Positions 30,141 through 42,020 of a stretch of 64,000 nucleotides of DNA are shown here, piece after piece. Position 1 is the stretch's first letter, and each line of letters begins with the position of its first letter. The notes under the pieces are model-generated. The model searched no databases. It saw only the letters and a list, made by a program, of their open reading frames with translations, and was not told the origin of the DNA. Origin of the DNA: Bacteroidales bacterium. GTDB taxonomy: Bacteria; Bacteroidota; Bacteroidia; Bacteroidales; Marinilabiliaceae. Location: positions 124,001-188,000 of the forward strand of contig SUWW01000003.1 in NCBI GenBank assembly GCA_015061285.1. Direction: 5' to 3'. The position numbers were made by a program, and so were the translations under genes.

Positions 30141-30172
30141 CAAATGTAACTATTTTAGTGCGTATAGTTAAA
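30141..30172 (-). promoter_or_regulatory. promoter of the TPR/SPOR gene
   Basis: On the minus strand TACATTTG (30148 to 30141) fits the -7 consensus TAnnTTTG, and TTTA (30172 to 30169) is one base from the -33 TTTG at a 20-bp spacing. Transcription would start about 10-15 bp before the ATG at 30120, giving a very short leader. Confidence 0.55.
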
Positions 30173-30353
30173 TATTGTTTAGCTTATGTTCTATGGCTTT
30201 CTACCTTTTGTGCAACTACCTACTCTCATACATATTTATGAATCTATAGTAGTTGTGTTGTTATATAATGTATTGACAATCTTATATATACATAATAAAA
30301 ATGTAGTTTACTGAAAATGCTGCTCGAAATTCGTAAATCATAATTATATGGTC

Positions 30354-30361
30354 TATTTTTG
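30354..30361 (+). promoter_or_regulatory. -7 promoter element of guaA
   Basis: TATTTTTG fits TAnnTTTG and lies 24 bp before the guaA ATG. No good -33 TTTG is seen at the expected distance. Confidence 0.45.
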
Positions 30362-30385
30362 CGCGCATAATCAAAAGAAACAACA

Positions 30386-31930
30386 ATGCAGGAAAAAATT
30401 CTGATACTCGACTTCGGCTCTCAGACTACGCAGCTTATAGGTAGGCGAGTGCGCGAACTCGATACCTTTTGCGAGATTGTGCCGTACAACAAGTTTCCTA
30501 AAGACGACAAGTCGATAATTGGCGTAATACTCAGTGGTTCGCCATATAGTGTCTACGATAAGGAGGCTTTCAAAATCGACTTGAGTGAAATTCGTGGTAA
30601 ATATCCAATACTCGGAATATGCTACGGAGCTCAATTTATGTCGTATGCTCTTGGTGGTAAGGTCGAACCAGCAAACACTCGTGAATATGGACGCGCAAAC
30701 CTAAAGACGTTCGATCATGAGAATCCGCTCTTCAAAGGTTTTGATGAAAATTCACAAGTCTGGATGAGCCATGGCGACACCATCACCGAACTTCCTGCAG
30801 GATTCAAAGTGATAGCTTCTACCGATAAGGTTAAAAATGCTGCATATCAAGCTGAAAATGAAAAACTTTGGGGCGTTCAATTCCACCCCGAAGTGTTCCA
30901 CTCTACACAAGGCACTCAGTTGCTAAAGAACTTTGTTGTGGATATTTGTGGTGGTAAGCAAGATTGGAGCGCAGCTTCGTTTATCGATACTACAGTAGCC
31001 GAACTAAAGGCTCAACTTGGCAACGACCGTGTGATCCTTGGCCTCTCGGGTGGCGTCGACTCCTCGGTTGCTGCTGTATTGCTCAACAAGGCTATTGGCA
31101 AAAATCTCACATGCATTTTTGTCGATCATGGCATGTTGCGCAAGAATGAGTTTACTGATGTCTTGCACGATTATGAATGCTTGGGATTGAACGTTATAGG
31201 CGTAGATGCAAGTGAAAAGTTCTTCGCAGATCTTGCTGGTGTCACCGAACCAGAAAAGAAACGTAAGATTATTGGCCGCGATTTCGTAGAAGTATTCGAT
31301 GCCGAAGCAAGAAAAATTACCGACGCTCGTTGGTTAGCTCAAGGCACTATATACCCTGACCGCATCGAAAGTTTGAACATTACGGGTAAAGTAATCAAGA
31401 GCCACCATAATGTGGGTGGTCTGCCCGAAGAGATGCATTTGCAACTGTGCGAACCTCTCAAATGGCTCTTCAAAGATGAGGTACGTCGCGTGGGTAAACA
31501 ACTTGGTATGCCCGAACATCTTATCAAGCGTCATCCATTCCCAGGACCAGGCTTAGCTGTACGTATTCTTGGCGATATTACGCGTGAAAAGGTGCGCATC
31601 TTGCAAGATGCCGACGATATTTTCATTAGAGGCCTTCGCGAATGGGTCGACACCGACGGCGTAACCCTCTACGACAAAGTGTGGCAGGCTGGTGCAATAT
31701 TGCTTTCTACGGTTCGTAGTGTAGGCGTTATGGGTGATGAACGTACGTATGAAAACCCTGTTGCCTTGCGAGCCGTAACAAGCGTAGATGCAATGACTGC
31801 CGATTGGGCTCATCTGCCTTACGAGTTCCTTGGCAAAGTAAGCAACGAGATAATCAACAAAGTGCGCGGTGTGAATCGCGTATGCTACGACATAAGTTCA
31901 AAACCACCCGCAACCATCGAGTGGGAGTAG
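30386..31930 (+). CDS. guaA: GMP synthase (glutamine-hydrolysing)
   Basis: A 514-residue enzyme that converts XMP to GMP using glutamine and ATP. The N-terminal class I glutamine amidotransferase domain (about 1-190) has the nucleophile C79 in [12 protein letters not shown] and the His/Glu pair in WGVQFHPEV. The ATP-pyrophosphatase domain (about 200-390) carries the P-loop [16 protein letters not shown], and the C-terminal dimerisation domain ends in [17 protein letters not shown], the normal GuaA end. Length is typical. It stands alone with its own -7 element and a strong terminator. Confidence 0.98.
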   Translation: MQEKILILDFGSQTTQLIGRRVRELDTFCEIVPYNKFPKDDKSIIGVILSGSPYSVYDKEAFKIDLSEIRGKYPILGICYGAQFMSYALGGKVEPANTREYGRANLKTFDHENPLFKGFDENSQVWMSHGDTITELPAGFKVIASTDKVKNAAYQAENEKLWGVQFHPEVFHSTQGTQLLKNFVVDICGGKQDWSAASFIDTTVAELKAQLGNDRVILGLSGGVDSSVAAVLLNKAIGKNLTCIFVDHGMLRKNEFTDVLHDYECLGLNVIGVDASEKFFADLAGVTEPEKKRKIIGRDFVEVFDAEARKITDARWLAQGTIYPDRIESLNITGKVIKSHHNVGGLPEEMHLQLCEPLKWLFKDEVRRVGKQLGMPEHLIKRHPFPGPGLAVRILGDITREKVRILQDADDIFIRGLREWVDTDGVTLYDKVWQAGAILLSTVRSVGVMGDERTYENPVALRAVTSVDAMTADWAHLPYEFLGKVSNEIINKVRGVNRVCYDISSKPPATIEWE

Positions 31931-31957
31931 TCGAGTGCTCGTAATTATAACCATACT

Positions 31958-32004
31958 CAAAGCCCTATTTACCCATCAGGTGTAAGTGGGGCTTTGTTGT
32001 GTTT
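31958..32004 (+). terminator. guaA terminator
   Basis: Positions 31958-31972 pair with 31982-31996 in a 15-bp stem (two G-U pairs; outer arms CAAAGCCC and GGGCTTTG) with a 9-nt loop. TTGTGTTT follows. It lies 28 bp after the guaA stop. Confidence 0.75.
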
Positions 32005-32021
32005 GTGGCTGGTTCCAATTG

Positions 32022-32048
32022 CGGCAAAAGCCTCTACCGCAAGAGGCT
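32022..32048 (-). terminator. terminator of the propeller-AraC gene
   Basis: Positions 32029-32035 pair with 32042-32048 (7 bp, loop ACCGCA). Read on the minus strand the stem overlaps the stop codon of the regulator gene and is followed by TTTTGCC. Confidence 0.6.
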
Positions 32049-34467
32049 ATTTATCTATTGTTTTTACGTATTCTGAAGGTGTCATGCCAACATGTTTTTT
32101 GAAGCACCTACTGAAGTAGCGAGGGTCGTTGAAGCCAGAGTTGTAGGCTATTTCTGAGATAGACAGATCGCCAGGTTGTTTCATATATTCTATGGCGCGC
32201 GATATGCGGGTGGCAGTGATGAAGTCGATAGGAGTGCAGTCGAGATATTGCTTCATTTTGCGAGCAAAAGTGGCGCGGCTCATATTAAGGGCATCGGCAA
32301 TAGTTTCAACCGAGAGGTTGGCATCGGTTATGTGGTCGCAAATGTAGTTGTATACACTCTCGTTGAATGCTTTTTTCTCTCTGTCGTCTCTTGTGATGAG
32401 CGGTTGTTGAGCTACTTCGGCACCATCGTCGGACGTCTCGGCTTCGTTTAGGTGCAGCTTCATGTTTTCTATCTCTTGCATCGTGCGTTGGGTAATCACA
32501 CGTTGCATATGCCGATGAAGCAATATTATGGCTATGAGCGTAATAAGTATAATGCATATACATATAACAATGACGAATGATGTCTTCTCGTAGAAATAAG
32601 GCTCAATGTCGATGTAGAGAGTTTTTTCGTTGTTTATGAATAGACCATCGCCATTGGTCGATTTCACAGTGAGTTTGTGTAATCCAGGTTTGAGTTTTGT
32701 GAATAGTTCAGTTTTGTTGCCTTTGGTATATGTGAAATCTTTGGCATCGTCGAGTTTGTAGGCAAACCATATTTGGCTGCGTTTGTTGTAGTCGAGCACA
32801 GCCAAGAGCACCGAGAAATTGCGTAACCAAGGTTTCAGTGTAACAATTGTGTCGATGTCGATTCGTTGCATATTGTTTATGCCTGTGGGGTCGATAGCAG
32901 GGAAATAGATTGGAGAATGTGTTCGTCTCTTTTTTAGTTTGTTGGGGTTGAATAGTATCATGCCTTCTGTGCAACCTTTCACCACTATGCTATCGTTGAG
33001 TTGAGCAAATGGGTAGAACGAGAAATGTTTGTCGCCATTGAAAAAGTTGGGTGAAGTATATACGTCTACATCGTTATTATCGCTATTCTGGATAACAAAT
33101 AGAGAATTTTCAGTGACACCCAGAATTTTGTCGTTTGTCGTAAATAGAGTGAGAACTTCGCTGTCGATGTTGGATGCTTGTATACGCTTAAATTTTATGT
33201 TGTTCGACAATATGTTTGTTTTGTTGTCGATTTGGCAAATGTTGCCACAAGCTACATAAATATTGCCGTCGGCATCTTGAGCTGCACTATATACAATCGA
33301 CTGTGGCAAGGCATTGCTTTTCTGCGCATTTGGCGCTTGATGGTAGAATCGCAATTGTGATATGTCATCGATGCTTTGGTCGCATGTATATATGCCATCT
33401 TCAGTACACATTATCAAACCTTGCGATGTAGGCGCAAAACAGCGAATTTGTATTGGAGTTCGACCATTTTGAGCCTCATTGAGTTCAGCCCCAATGTTGG
33501 TGAATTTATATTCTCCATTGGCTTGAGGTGTAGCTATTACAAGTGTTCCGTAGAGGTCGCCTATCCAGATTCGTCCATAAGAGTCGATGTAAATGTCGTG
33601 AGCTTTATTTATCACCGATGCATTGCTTTGCGACGATGATAGTGTGTAGCTTATGATGGAGTAGTGGTTTCTATCGCCATTTTCCACTAAGCGAATCAAG
33701 CCATCTTGAAGTCCGGCAGCCCAAATGTTGCCTCGGTTGTCTTTGTCGAATCGTCGAATGGCATATCCACTTTTGCAATTGTTTTTTACTATGTTGCCAT
33801 TGTGGTTGAGATAACCTTCAACGTCGAAGTCTTTGTTTCGAATCTCTACTGTGCCATCGTTGTATACAATCCATGTGCGAGCATATTTATCTACAAAAAA
33901 GCTAACGGTTTCGCGTTCTGTGTTTACATCTTTGAATATGTTGCACTGCTTATGTATATACCATAATCCGTGAGTAGTGGCTACCCAAAGGTTGTCGTCT
34001 TTGTCATATATATGTTTGTATATTCTATTGGACTGAGGATGTTCTACCGAGGCCAATATCTCTTGCCAATTGTCTTTTTTCTTTGTTTTATACGATGTTA
34101 TGGTGGTGTATTTTGCAGTGTCGGGCAAAGCCTCGAATCGTTGAGTATGTCGATTCCAAATAACTTTTTTGTTTCGTTGTATGCACAGTATGTTATGGTC
34201 GGCAAGCTCCATAATATTGTCTATGCGATTGAACGGAAGCACATTTTCTTGCGTTGGCTTGTGTCCTTCAAACGTAACACCGTCGTAGCTGTATAGTCCA
34301 TCGTTTGTTGTAAACCATATTAGTCCTAAGCTATCTTGTGTCAACGCTTTTACTAATTGGTTTGGAGTGTCGAGCACTCGCAATTGCCATCTGCTGGCCA
34401 TTGCTGTAGCGGTGGCTAACGTTATATAGGTAATGATAATTGTAATACGCCAATAAATGGTCTTCAT
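32047..34467 (-). CDS. membrane regulator: propeller sensor, Y_Y_Y domain and AraC DNA-binding domain
   Basis: An 806-residue one-component regulator. The N-terminus (about 1-24) is a signal peptide or membrane leader. A large periplasmic propeller of reg_prop repeats follows (LVKALTQDSLGLIWFTTNDG, IDSYGRIWIGDLYGTL, DNRGNIWAAGLQDGLI are typical blades). A Y_Y_Y-type domain (about 530-625, ending TNGDGLFINNEKTLYIDIEP) leads to one transmembrane helix (about 632-657). The cytoplasmic part ends in an AraC/XylS helix-turn-helix domain (about 710-803; LSVETIADALNMSRATFARK, ISEIAYNSGFNDPRYFSRCF). Unlike the hybrid two-component regulators of Bacteroides it lacks histidine kinase and receiver domains. 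It probably senses a glycan in the periplasm and acts on DNA from the membrane; the target is unknown. Confidence 0.85.
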   Translation of the reverse strand: MKTIYWRITIIITYITLATATAMASRWQLRVLDTPNQLVKALTQDSLGLIWFTTNDGLYSYDGVTFEGHKPTQENVLPFNRIDNIMELADHNILCIQRNKKVIWNRHTQRFEALPDTAKYTTITSYKTKKKDNWQEILASVEHPQSNRIYKHIYDKDDNLWVATTHGLWYIHKQCNIFKDVNTERETVSFFVDKYARTWIVYNDGTVEIRNKDFDVEGYLNHNGNIVKNNCKSGYAIRRFDKDNRGNIWAAGLQDGLIRLVENGDRNHYSIISYTLSSSQSNASVINKAHDIYIDSYGRIWIGDLYGTLVIATPQANGEYKFTNIGAELNEAQNGRTPIQIRCFAPTSQGLIMCTEDGIYTCDQSIDDISQLRFYHQAPNAQKSNALPQSIVYSAAQDADGNIYVACGNICQIDNKTNILSNNIKFKRIQASNIDSEVLTLFTTNDKILGVTENSLFVIQNSDNNDVDVYTSPNFFNGDKHFSFYPFAQLNDSIVVKGCTEGMILFNPNKLKKRRTHSPIYFPAIDPTGINNMQRIDIDTIVTLKPWLRNFSVLLAVLDYNKRSQIWFAYKLDDAKDFTYTKGNKTELFTKLKPGLHKLTVKSTNGDGLFINNEKTLYIDIEPYFYEKTSFVIVICICIILITLIAIILLHRHMQRVITQRTMQEIENMKLHLNEAETSDDGAEVAQQPLITRDDREKKAFNESVYNYICDHITDANLSVETIADALNMSRATFARKMKQYLDCTPIDFITATRISRAIEYMKQPGDLSISEIAYNSGFNDPRYFSRCFKKHVGMTPSEYVKTIDK

Positions 34468-34940
34468 TATGGATATGCTATGTTGGTGACGAAATGCAAA
34501 ATTATGTAAAATGTCTTTTATTTGGTTATTGAAAGTTTGGGTGTGCTTGTCCCTTTGTCGCGAAAATGGATAATAGCATTTTACATTCTCATACTCAATA
34601 CAAAATCCACATTATTGTGCGAAAAATACACAACAAATAACGCGTGAAAGCCGAATTTTGATTTCGCAATAGTCACTATTTGAGTGATATATGATGCCTT
34701 TTATAAAGTGAACTTTTTTCCATACATCTGTAATGTAAAAAGAAGACATTTCCTCTCCTGTCGACGTTGCGATAATGGCCGCTGGGTGAGGCTTCTTTGA
34801 GTGCTAAGACAAAGCACAATTATCTTTTTCATTTTTATAAAAAAAAGCTTGCCCTCTTTGCAGAGAGCAAGCTTCTACCTATTACTACTAATCCAAATTA
34901 TAAGGGGAATGTTATGGGGAACATAATCACATAAATATCT
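34468..34940. other. intergenic region with terminator and possible promoter
   Basis: A 473-bp non-coding stretch between two minus-strand genes. It holds the terminator of the lipoprotein gene (34838-34874) and, on the minus strand, TAATTTTG (34504 to 34497), a possible -7 element 30 bp before the regulator start without a clear -33 box. A small stem (GTGCT 34801-34805 with AGCAC 34813-34817) is also visible. I see no convincing small gene in the rest. Confidence 0.5.
34838..34874 (-). terminator. terminator of the small lipoprotein gene
   Basis: AAGCTTGC (34845-34852) pairs with GCAAGCTT (34867-34874); after one mismatch, CTCT/AGAG extends the stem around the loop TTGC. On the minus strand it is followed by a run of T. 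It lies about 67 bp after the stop at 34941. Confidence 0.85.
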
Positions 34941-35483
34941 TTACAACCCGCGATGTACAAGGCGTTCAAACACGATGGTTACGCCGTCATGCGTGAGATG
35001 CAATACGTCGGGTGATACTTGCGTGAGAGTAAACGACGAAGCATTGTTCGATTTGGAATCGAACATAACCATGTTGTCAAACAATGTCCATTGCGTCTTT
35101 TGTGTATTGCCTTCGGTGATGATTTCGGCCGAGAGATCTTCGCAGAGTGAAATTTGAAGTGAATCGGATTTCCATGAACCAACAAGCATTCGAGACACAT
35201 TGTCGATACTTGGCTTTTCATTCAATACTATCACATCGGTGGCGTTGCTCGGCTTTGTGATTGCATACTTTATTGCTACGGAATCGTTTTTCACCAGATC
35301 CCTTACTGTGCCAGCTGATACATAAAAACGTATCGTGTCGCTGGGGGTAGTGGCAATTGTTACTTCGTTGTTAGTTATCTCAACAATTCTGCCAGTCACA
35401 AATCGGCTTTTGCTCGGCTGCGTGCAGCAGATAAGAGCAAGAATTGGAAAGAGAATAAAATTTGTGCGTATCCTTTTAGTCAT
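34941..35483 (-). CDS. small lipoprotein, unknown function
   Basis: A 180-residue predicted lipoprotein. I choose the ATG at 35483 (MTKRIRTNFILFPILALICC) because it gives a compact basic leader with the lipobox ALICC; an upstream in-frame ATG at 35516 would add 11 polar residues. The mature protein is rich in beta-strands. Its last part (about 85-175; MLVGSWKSDSLQISL, WTLFDNMVMFDSKS) resembles lipocalin-like or 'LVGSW' domains seen in many Bacteroidales lipoproteins. No catalytic motif is visible. It has its own terminator, and the next gene on each side is at least 160 bp away, so it is probably monocistronic. Confidence 0.7.
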   Translation of the reverse strand: MTKRIRTNFILFPILALICCTQPSKSRFVTGRIVEITNNEVTIATTPSDTIRFYVSAGTVRDLVKNDSVAIKYAITKPSNATDVIVLNEKPSIDNVSRMLVGSWKSDSLQISLCEDLSAEIITEGNTQKTQWTLFDNMVMFDSKSNNASSFTLTQVSPDVLHLTHDGVTIVFERLVHRGL

Positions 35484-35624
35484 TGTATTGTTTTTTGTGA
35501 TGGCGAAGTTCACCATTTGTAAGCTTTGAAACTATTTGATTATGATAGATTAACGTAAAACGCACAAAATCAAGAATGATTTAGACTTTTTGACCGCATT
35601 TTGTTAATAATTACTTACGTATAA

Positions 35625-35655
35625 AAAGACAAAGGCAACCGTAGCGGCTGCCTTT
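35625..35655 (-). terminator. terminator of the beta-galactosidase / nucleosidase / esterase operon
   Basis: AAAGGCA (35631-35637) pairs with TGCCTTT (35649-35655), extended by CC/GG after one mismatch. On the minus strand it is followed by GTCTTTTTATACG. It lies 28 bp after the esterase stop and closes the three-gene operon that starts at 39961. Confidence 0.75.
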
Positions 35656-35682
35656 GCAAACATTGGTTCACTCTCAATGTTA

Positions 35683-36330
35683 TTATTCAGTTATAGTAAT
35701 CTCTTGTGCTATTATTTCTGCGATTTTTGCGGCACCTCGGGCGTTCGGGTGAATGCCGTCGGCAATAAAGAGGCTATCGCAGCCTTCGAAAGGTGTGTGA
35801 AGGTCGATAATTCTCAAATTATTCTTTTCGGCAATGCGCTTTGCTGCCGGTATTACTTCAGTTACAATTACCGAGTCGGTTATTTGCCAACGAGTCTTCA
35901 CTGCAGGAACAGGAAGACATACCATTATTTGTGGTTTTGATGGCAATTGTTGCAACGTGTCAATCATCTGTTGATACGAAGCACTGTAGGCGCTGTCGTT
36001 CCATTGGAATAGTTTGGCATCGTTGGTGCCAAGTTTTATAATCACAATGTCGGGCTTGTAGCGTAGTAGGTTGCTAAACTCTTTTGCCGACTGATATGGG
36101 AAATCTCCACTACGCATCATAGTTGTGGAACTGCGACCGAAGTTTATCACTTCGTAGCCATTTCCCAAGATATTTGCAAGTTGAGCTGGATATGCGTTGT
36201 CGGCTTGCCATTTTATGCCGAATCCTTCTGTGATACTGTCGCCAAGGCATGCCACTTTCACGTCGCGACGCTCCGTAGTGCAGCATGTCAATACGAGTAA
36301 CACAATGGCTATAAAAGATGCTCGTTTCAT
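35683..36330 (-). CDS. SGNH/GDSL-type esterase, lipoprotein
   Basis: A 215-residue SGNH hydrolase. The leader MKRASFIAIVLLVLTCC contains a lipobox, so it is probably lipid-anchored. Block I is VACLGDSITEGFG with the nucleophile S32, block II is FGRSST, block III is IIKLGTNDAK, and block V is IADGIHPNARG with the Asp and His of the triad. The arrangement resembles TesA/TAP-type and sugar-ester esterases, so deacetylation of a glycan is plausible. It starts 2 bp after the nucleosidase-like gene and is the last gene of the beta-galactosidase operon. The substrate cannot be told from sequence. Confidence 0.85.
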   Translation of the reverse strand: MKRASFIAIVLLVLTCCTTERRDVKVACLGDSITEGFGIKWQADNAYPAQLANILGNGYEVINFGRSSTTMMRSGDFPYQSAKEFSNLLRYKPDIVIIKLGTNDAKLFQWNDSAYSASYQQMIDTLQQLPSKPQIMVCLPVPAVKTRWQITDSVIVTEVIPAAKRIAEKNNLRIIDLHTPFEGCDSLFIADGIHPNARGAAKIAEIIAQEITITE

Positions 36331-36332
36331 AG

Positions 36333-36896
36333 TTATGATTGTAATCTATAATTCAAAAAATTGGTGAGTGCCTTGCGTGCATCGGCTAATTTGTCTTCCC
36401 ACATCTGCACTGAGTTTTGCCCTACTATGTCGGTTACATACTTAATAGCTATCATAGGCACACTTTCACTTTTGCATACTTGAGCAATGGCAAAAGCCTC
36501 CATGTCGCATACGTCGCCATCGCCAAATGGCTCATACACAAAGTTGTCGCCCGTATTGCATGTGCTGAGCGTACAACCCGATATGAGTTTTTGTGCCACT
36601 TCGTTGTTTGTATCTATGCTAATCTTAGCCTCCAAGCCAAACTCAACGAGAGGAAGCAAGTTTCTGTCTAAGAATGAGTTGCATACCAATATCTCGCCAA
36701 TTGGGTGGTTGCATGAACCAGCCGTACCTACATTCAAAACGAAGTCAGGCTTGTATGTAAGCACAATTTTCATTGTGGCTGCGGCAGCTTTTGCTTTGCC
36801 GCAGCCACAAATGAATTGTTTTATCTCTATGTCGCTATTGCTTGGCAGTGTAATCTGCTCGGCTTCAAAAGCATGAACAACAGCAATCCTTTTCAT
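36333..36896 (-). CDS. nucleoside phosphorylase/nucleosidase family protein (MTAN-like)
   Basis: A 187-residue member of the PNP/UDP phosphorylase superfamily. Visible blocks are VVHAFEAE near the start, FVLNVGTAGSC (the conserved Gly-rich strand), STCNTGDNFV, and DMEAFAIAQVCKS followed by AIKYVTDIVG, where the Asp corresponds to the catalytic one of MTA/SAH nucleosidase. At 187 residues it is about 40 shorter than E. coli MTAN. It may act on methylthioadenosine, adenosylhomocysteine or futalosine. It starts 8 bp after the beta-galactosidase stop and ends 2 bp before the esterase gene, an unusual operon for a nucleosidase. Confidence 0.78.
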   Translation of the reverse strand: MKRIAVVHAFEAEQITLPSNSDIEIKQFICGCGKAKAAAATMKIVLTYKPDFVLNVGTAGSCNHPIGEILVCNSFLDRNLLPLVEFGLEAKISIDTNNEVAQKLISGCTLSTCNTGDNFVYEPFGDGDVCDMEAFAIAQVCKSESVPMIAIKYVTDIVGQNSVQMWEDKLADARKALTNFLNYRLQS

Positions 36897-36904
36897 ACGG
36901 ATAT

Positions 36905-39985
<3,081 letters not shown>

Positions 39986-40184
39986 TTATACAAATTGCAA
40001 ACCACTTTCGAAATTAACGTCTTTTATACAAAAAACATTTTACTTCTCAAAAAAAGACTACAAATGACCGATTAGTGTATTCATTTGAAATGCTTAGTTG
40101 CAGTGTGTATGCGCCCATGAAAAATGTGAAATAAAATTTTTCTCGAAAATATCGTGTAGCTTAACAATCGTAAACAAAAACTAC

Positions 40185-40192
40185 TATCTTTG
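40185..40192 (+). promoter_or_regulatory. -7 promoter element of tRNA-Trp
   Basis: TATCTTTG fits TAnnTTTG and ends 14 bp before the first base of the tRNA. The -33 region is not clear. Confidence 0.55.
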
Positions 40193-40206
40193 CACCCGCA
40201 AAACAG

Positions 40207-40279
40207 ACGGGTGTAGCTCAGTTGGTAGAGCATCGGTCTCCAAAACCGAGTGTCGGGCGTTCGAGTCGCTCCTCCCGTG
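40207..40279 (+). tRNA. tRNA-Trp (anticodon CCA)
   Basis: A 73-nt cloverleaf. The acceptor arm is ACGGGTG with CTCCCGT (one U-U mismatch at the sixth pair). The D arm is GCTC/GAGC, the anticodon stem TCGGT/ACCGA has the loop CTCCAAA with anticodon CCA (40240-40242), and the T arm is GGGCG/CGCTC with the loop TTCGAGT. The discriminator base is G. The 3' CCA is not encoded. A -7 promoter element lies just upstream and a terminator just downstream, so it is a single-gene unit. Confidence 0.95.
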
Positions 40280-40286
40280 CAGTCAT

Positions 40287-40320
40287 AAGCCTTGCGGAGT
40301 ATTCCATGAGGCTTTTTTTG
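40287..40320 (+). terminator. terminator after tRNA-Trp
   Basis: AAGCCT (40287-40292) pairs with AGGCTT (40309-40314), with an inner GGA/TCC stem, followed by TTTTTT. It ends 12 bp before the trmO start, so trmO is either read through or transcribed from a promoter I do not see. Confidence 0.8.
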
Positions 40321-40331
40321 TATATATACGT

Positions 40332-41012
40332 ATGGAAATAATAGCACGAATAGAAACCGACTTCCCAACAAAGTTTGGGCTTCCTCGTCAAAGCCGATTG
40401 ATAAATGCTTTGCGTGGAACGATTGTGTTCGAGCCTAAATACCGTAACGTTGATGCTATTCGTGGATTGGAGGACTTCTCACATATTTGGCTGCTTTGGC
40501 AGTTCTCCGAAGTGCGCGATGAGCAATGCCATCCTACGGTGCGTCCTCCTCGCTTGGGGGGCAATATGCACATGGGCGTTTTTGCTACGCGTTCACCATT
40601 TCGCCCAAACAGAATCGGGCTTTCGTGCGTTGAGATTTTGGGCATCGAGACCGACAGTCCTCGTGGACCTCTGATTCACGTTGCCGGCATAGATATGATG
40701 AGCGGTACGCCCATTTTCGACATTAAACCATACATACCCTATTGTGATAGCATACCCGATGCAAAAAGCGGCTTCACTGCGCAGATAAAGGGCACCAACC
40801 TTGATGTGAATTTTGAATGCCAAATGCCTAATGACATGTCCGATAGTCAGTTGTTGGCTATAAAGAAGATTCTTGCCTCCGATCCTCGTCCGCGTTACCA
40901 CGACGATGAAACTCGCATCTACGGTTTCGACTATGCCGAATGGACTATTCGCTTCAGCGTGTTGGGCGATATGGTGAAGGTGATGAGCATTGAGCGCAAG
41001 GAAGGTTTGTAG
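40332..41012 (+). CDS. trmO: tRNA (N6-threonylcarbamoyladenosine-37-N6)-methyltransferase, TrmO/TsaA family
   Basis: A 226-residue TrmO (YaeB/TsaA) protein, which methylates t6A37 to m6t6A37 in certain tRNAs using S-adenosylmethionine. The signature FATRSPFRPNRIGLS is present, with FPTKFGLPRQ near the start and IFDIKPYIPYCDS in the middle. The C-terminal part (about 150-225) is the usual helical extension with DPRPRYHDD. The open frame extends upstream to 40098 but would run through tRNA-Trp and its terminator, so the ATG at 40332 is chosen. The enzyme that makes its substrate modification (TsaD) is encoded 18 kb away at 21032. Confidence 0.9.
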   Translation: MEIIARIETDFPTKFGLPRQSRLINALRGTIVFEPKYRNVDAIRGLEDFSHIWLLWQFSEVRDEQCHPTVRPPRLGGNMHMGVFATRSPFRPNRIGLSCVEILGIETDSPRGPLIHVAGIDMMSGTPIFDIKPYIPYCDSIPDAKSGFTAQIKGTNLDVNFECQMPNDMSDSQLLAIKKILASDPRPRYHDDETRIYGFDYAEWTIRFSVLGDMVKVMSIERKEGL

Positions 41013-41016
41013 TTGC

Positions 41017-41128
41017 AAGTTTCGAATAACGAACGCAGACGACGCTGATAGGGCAGACTCATGCAGATAAATAAATCTGAAAAAATCCTTTGAATCTGTG
41101 CCATCCGCGTTCAAAAAACTCGAAACTT
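41017..41128. repeat. nested imperfect inverted-repeat element between convergent genes
   Basis: Three nested inverted repeats share one centre: AAGTTTCGA (41017-41025) with TCGAAACTT (41120-41128); a region beginning GAACGCAGACGACGC (41031) facing one ending GCCATCCGCGTTC (41112), related over about 20 bases with several mismatches; and a central hairpin CAGAT/ATCTG (41064-41068 with 41075-41079). The whole fills the gap between trmO and the lipoprotein gene, which point toward each other. The inner sequence resembles dispersed intergenic repeats of the 'GTGCCATCCGCGTTC' kind that I recall from Bacteroidota and other genomes; that it is repeated elsewhere in this genome is inference. It could also work as a bidirectional terminator. 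Confidence 0.6.
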
Positions 41129-41139
41129 CTAATTGCGCA

Positions 41140-41979
41140 TTATTCCATCTTCACAGCATCGGTAAATGTGTACACAATCATCTCGTCGGCATCGAAATAC
41201 TTTAGCGTGACGGACTCGCCGGCACTGCGGCCAAACACAGTTATCTCTACAGATGCATCGAGCAGATTGTCGTCGAGCGTATATATGCCGCGACATTCAG
41301 AACCAACAAAAGCTGCCACAATGTCGCCCTCAGATGGCTCTACTATTGGCGATGCAGCTGTTTGGGACTTGGAACTTTGTTCTTCGCTCTGTCCCGATTC
41401 GAATAGCATTGCGAGGGGCGATGTAGATAGTGGCAAATTCATAACTATAGGATATTTTTCAGATCCCAAGGAGAACTGCGGTTGAAGATCTTCGTCAATG
41501 CCGTAGACCTTATCGGGCTCGTAATAGATTTGAGCTGATCGCGTAAATATGTGCTTCAGGCGGCTGCTGTAGTATCGGAGAGTAACTGTGAGAAGCGTCT
41601 GACCAGAGTCGTTGCCGTATGCCTTCAGTAGGAAGAACGCACTATCGTCGTCGCCATCGCCGATACTTATGGCAGGACTTGCCAATCCGCGTAACTCGTT
41701 GCCCACGAAGAGAGCCATCATGTCGTTTTCGTCTACGTATGGACGCAGTTCATCTTCCATTATGAAGAGCATCACCGCCCAGTTTTCGTAGTCGTAGGCA
41801 ACGGGCTCTTGCCAATCGGGGCGCTCTTGGTTGCTGCTCCAATCAATCTGCCACTCTGGCACTTCGCTCACATTAGTTACGCTGTAACCCGAAGTTTTGC
41901 CATCGTCGTCGCCATCGCAAGCCCACAAGAAGGTGAGACTTGCCAGCATAAGTATATTACGGAATAATATGCGTTTCAT
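41140..41979 (-). CDS. surface lipoprotein with two copies of a domain shared with the giant protein
   Basis: A 279-residue lipoprotein. The leader ends LTFLWAC with the lipidated Cys at 21, followed by an acidic DGDDDG stretch that, in Bacteroidota, often favours export to the cell surface. Two related modules follow: about 70-160 with NDMMALFVGNELRGLASP, and about 213-278 with GDIVAAFVGSECRGIYTL. Each continues as strands ending in an aromatic 'LKYFDADE/LRYYSS' block. The same pattern occurs twice near the C-terminus of the giant protein encoded 83 bp upstream (DIIGVFDRENRCHGFAH, DKLVAYSGEKQCGVANA). No enzyme motif is visible. I infer that the two proteins act together on the cell surface. 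Confidence 0.75.
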   Translation of the reverse strand: MKRILFRNILMLASLTFLWACDGDDDGKTSGYSVTNVSEVPEWQIDWSSNQERPDWQEPVAYDYENWAVMLFIMEDELRPYVDENDMMALFVGNELRGLASPAISIGDGDDDSAFFLLKAYGNDSGQTLLTVTLRYYSSRLKHIFTRSAQIYYEPDKVYGIDEDLQPQFSLGSEKYPIVMNLPLSTSPLAMLFESGQSEEQSSKSQTAASPIVEPSEGDIVAAFVGSECRGIYTLDDNLLDASVEITVFGRSAGESVTLKYFDADEMIVYTFTDAVKME

Positions 41980-42020
41980 GGTTGTAATTGTTTTATTATC
42001 AATTAATTACTTTGCGTGTA

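Noticed and set aside
40098-40331. N-terminal extension of TrmO
   Set aside because: The frame runs through tRNA-Trp and its terminator; the family N-terminus begins at the ATG at 40332.
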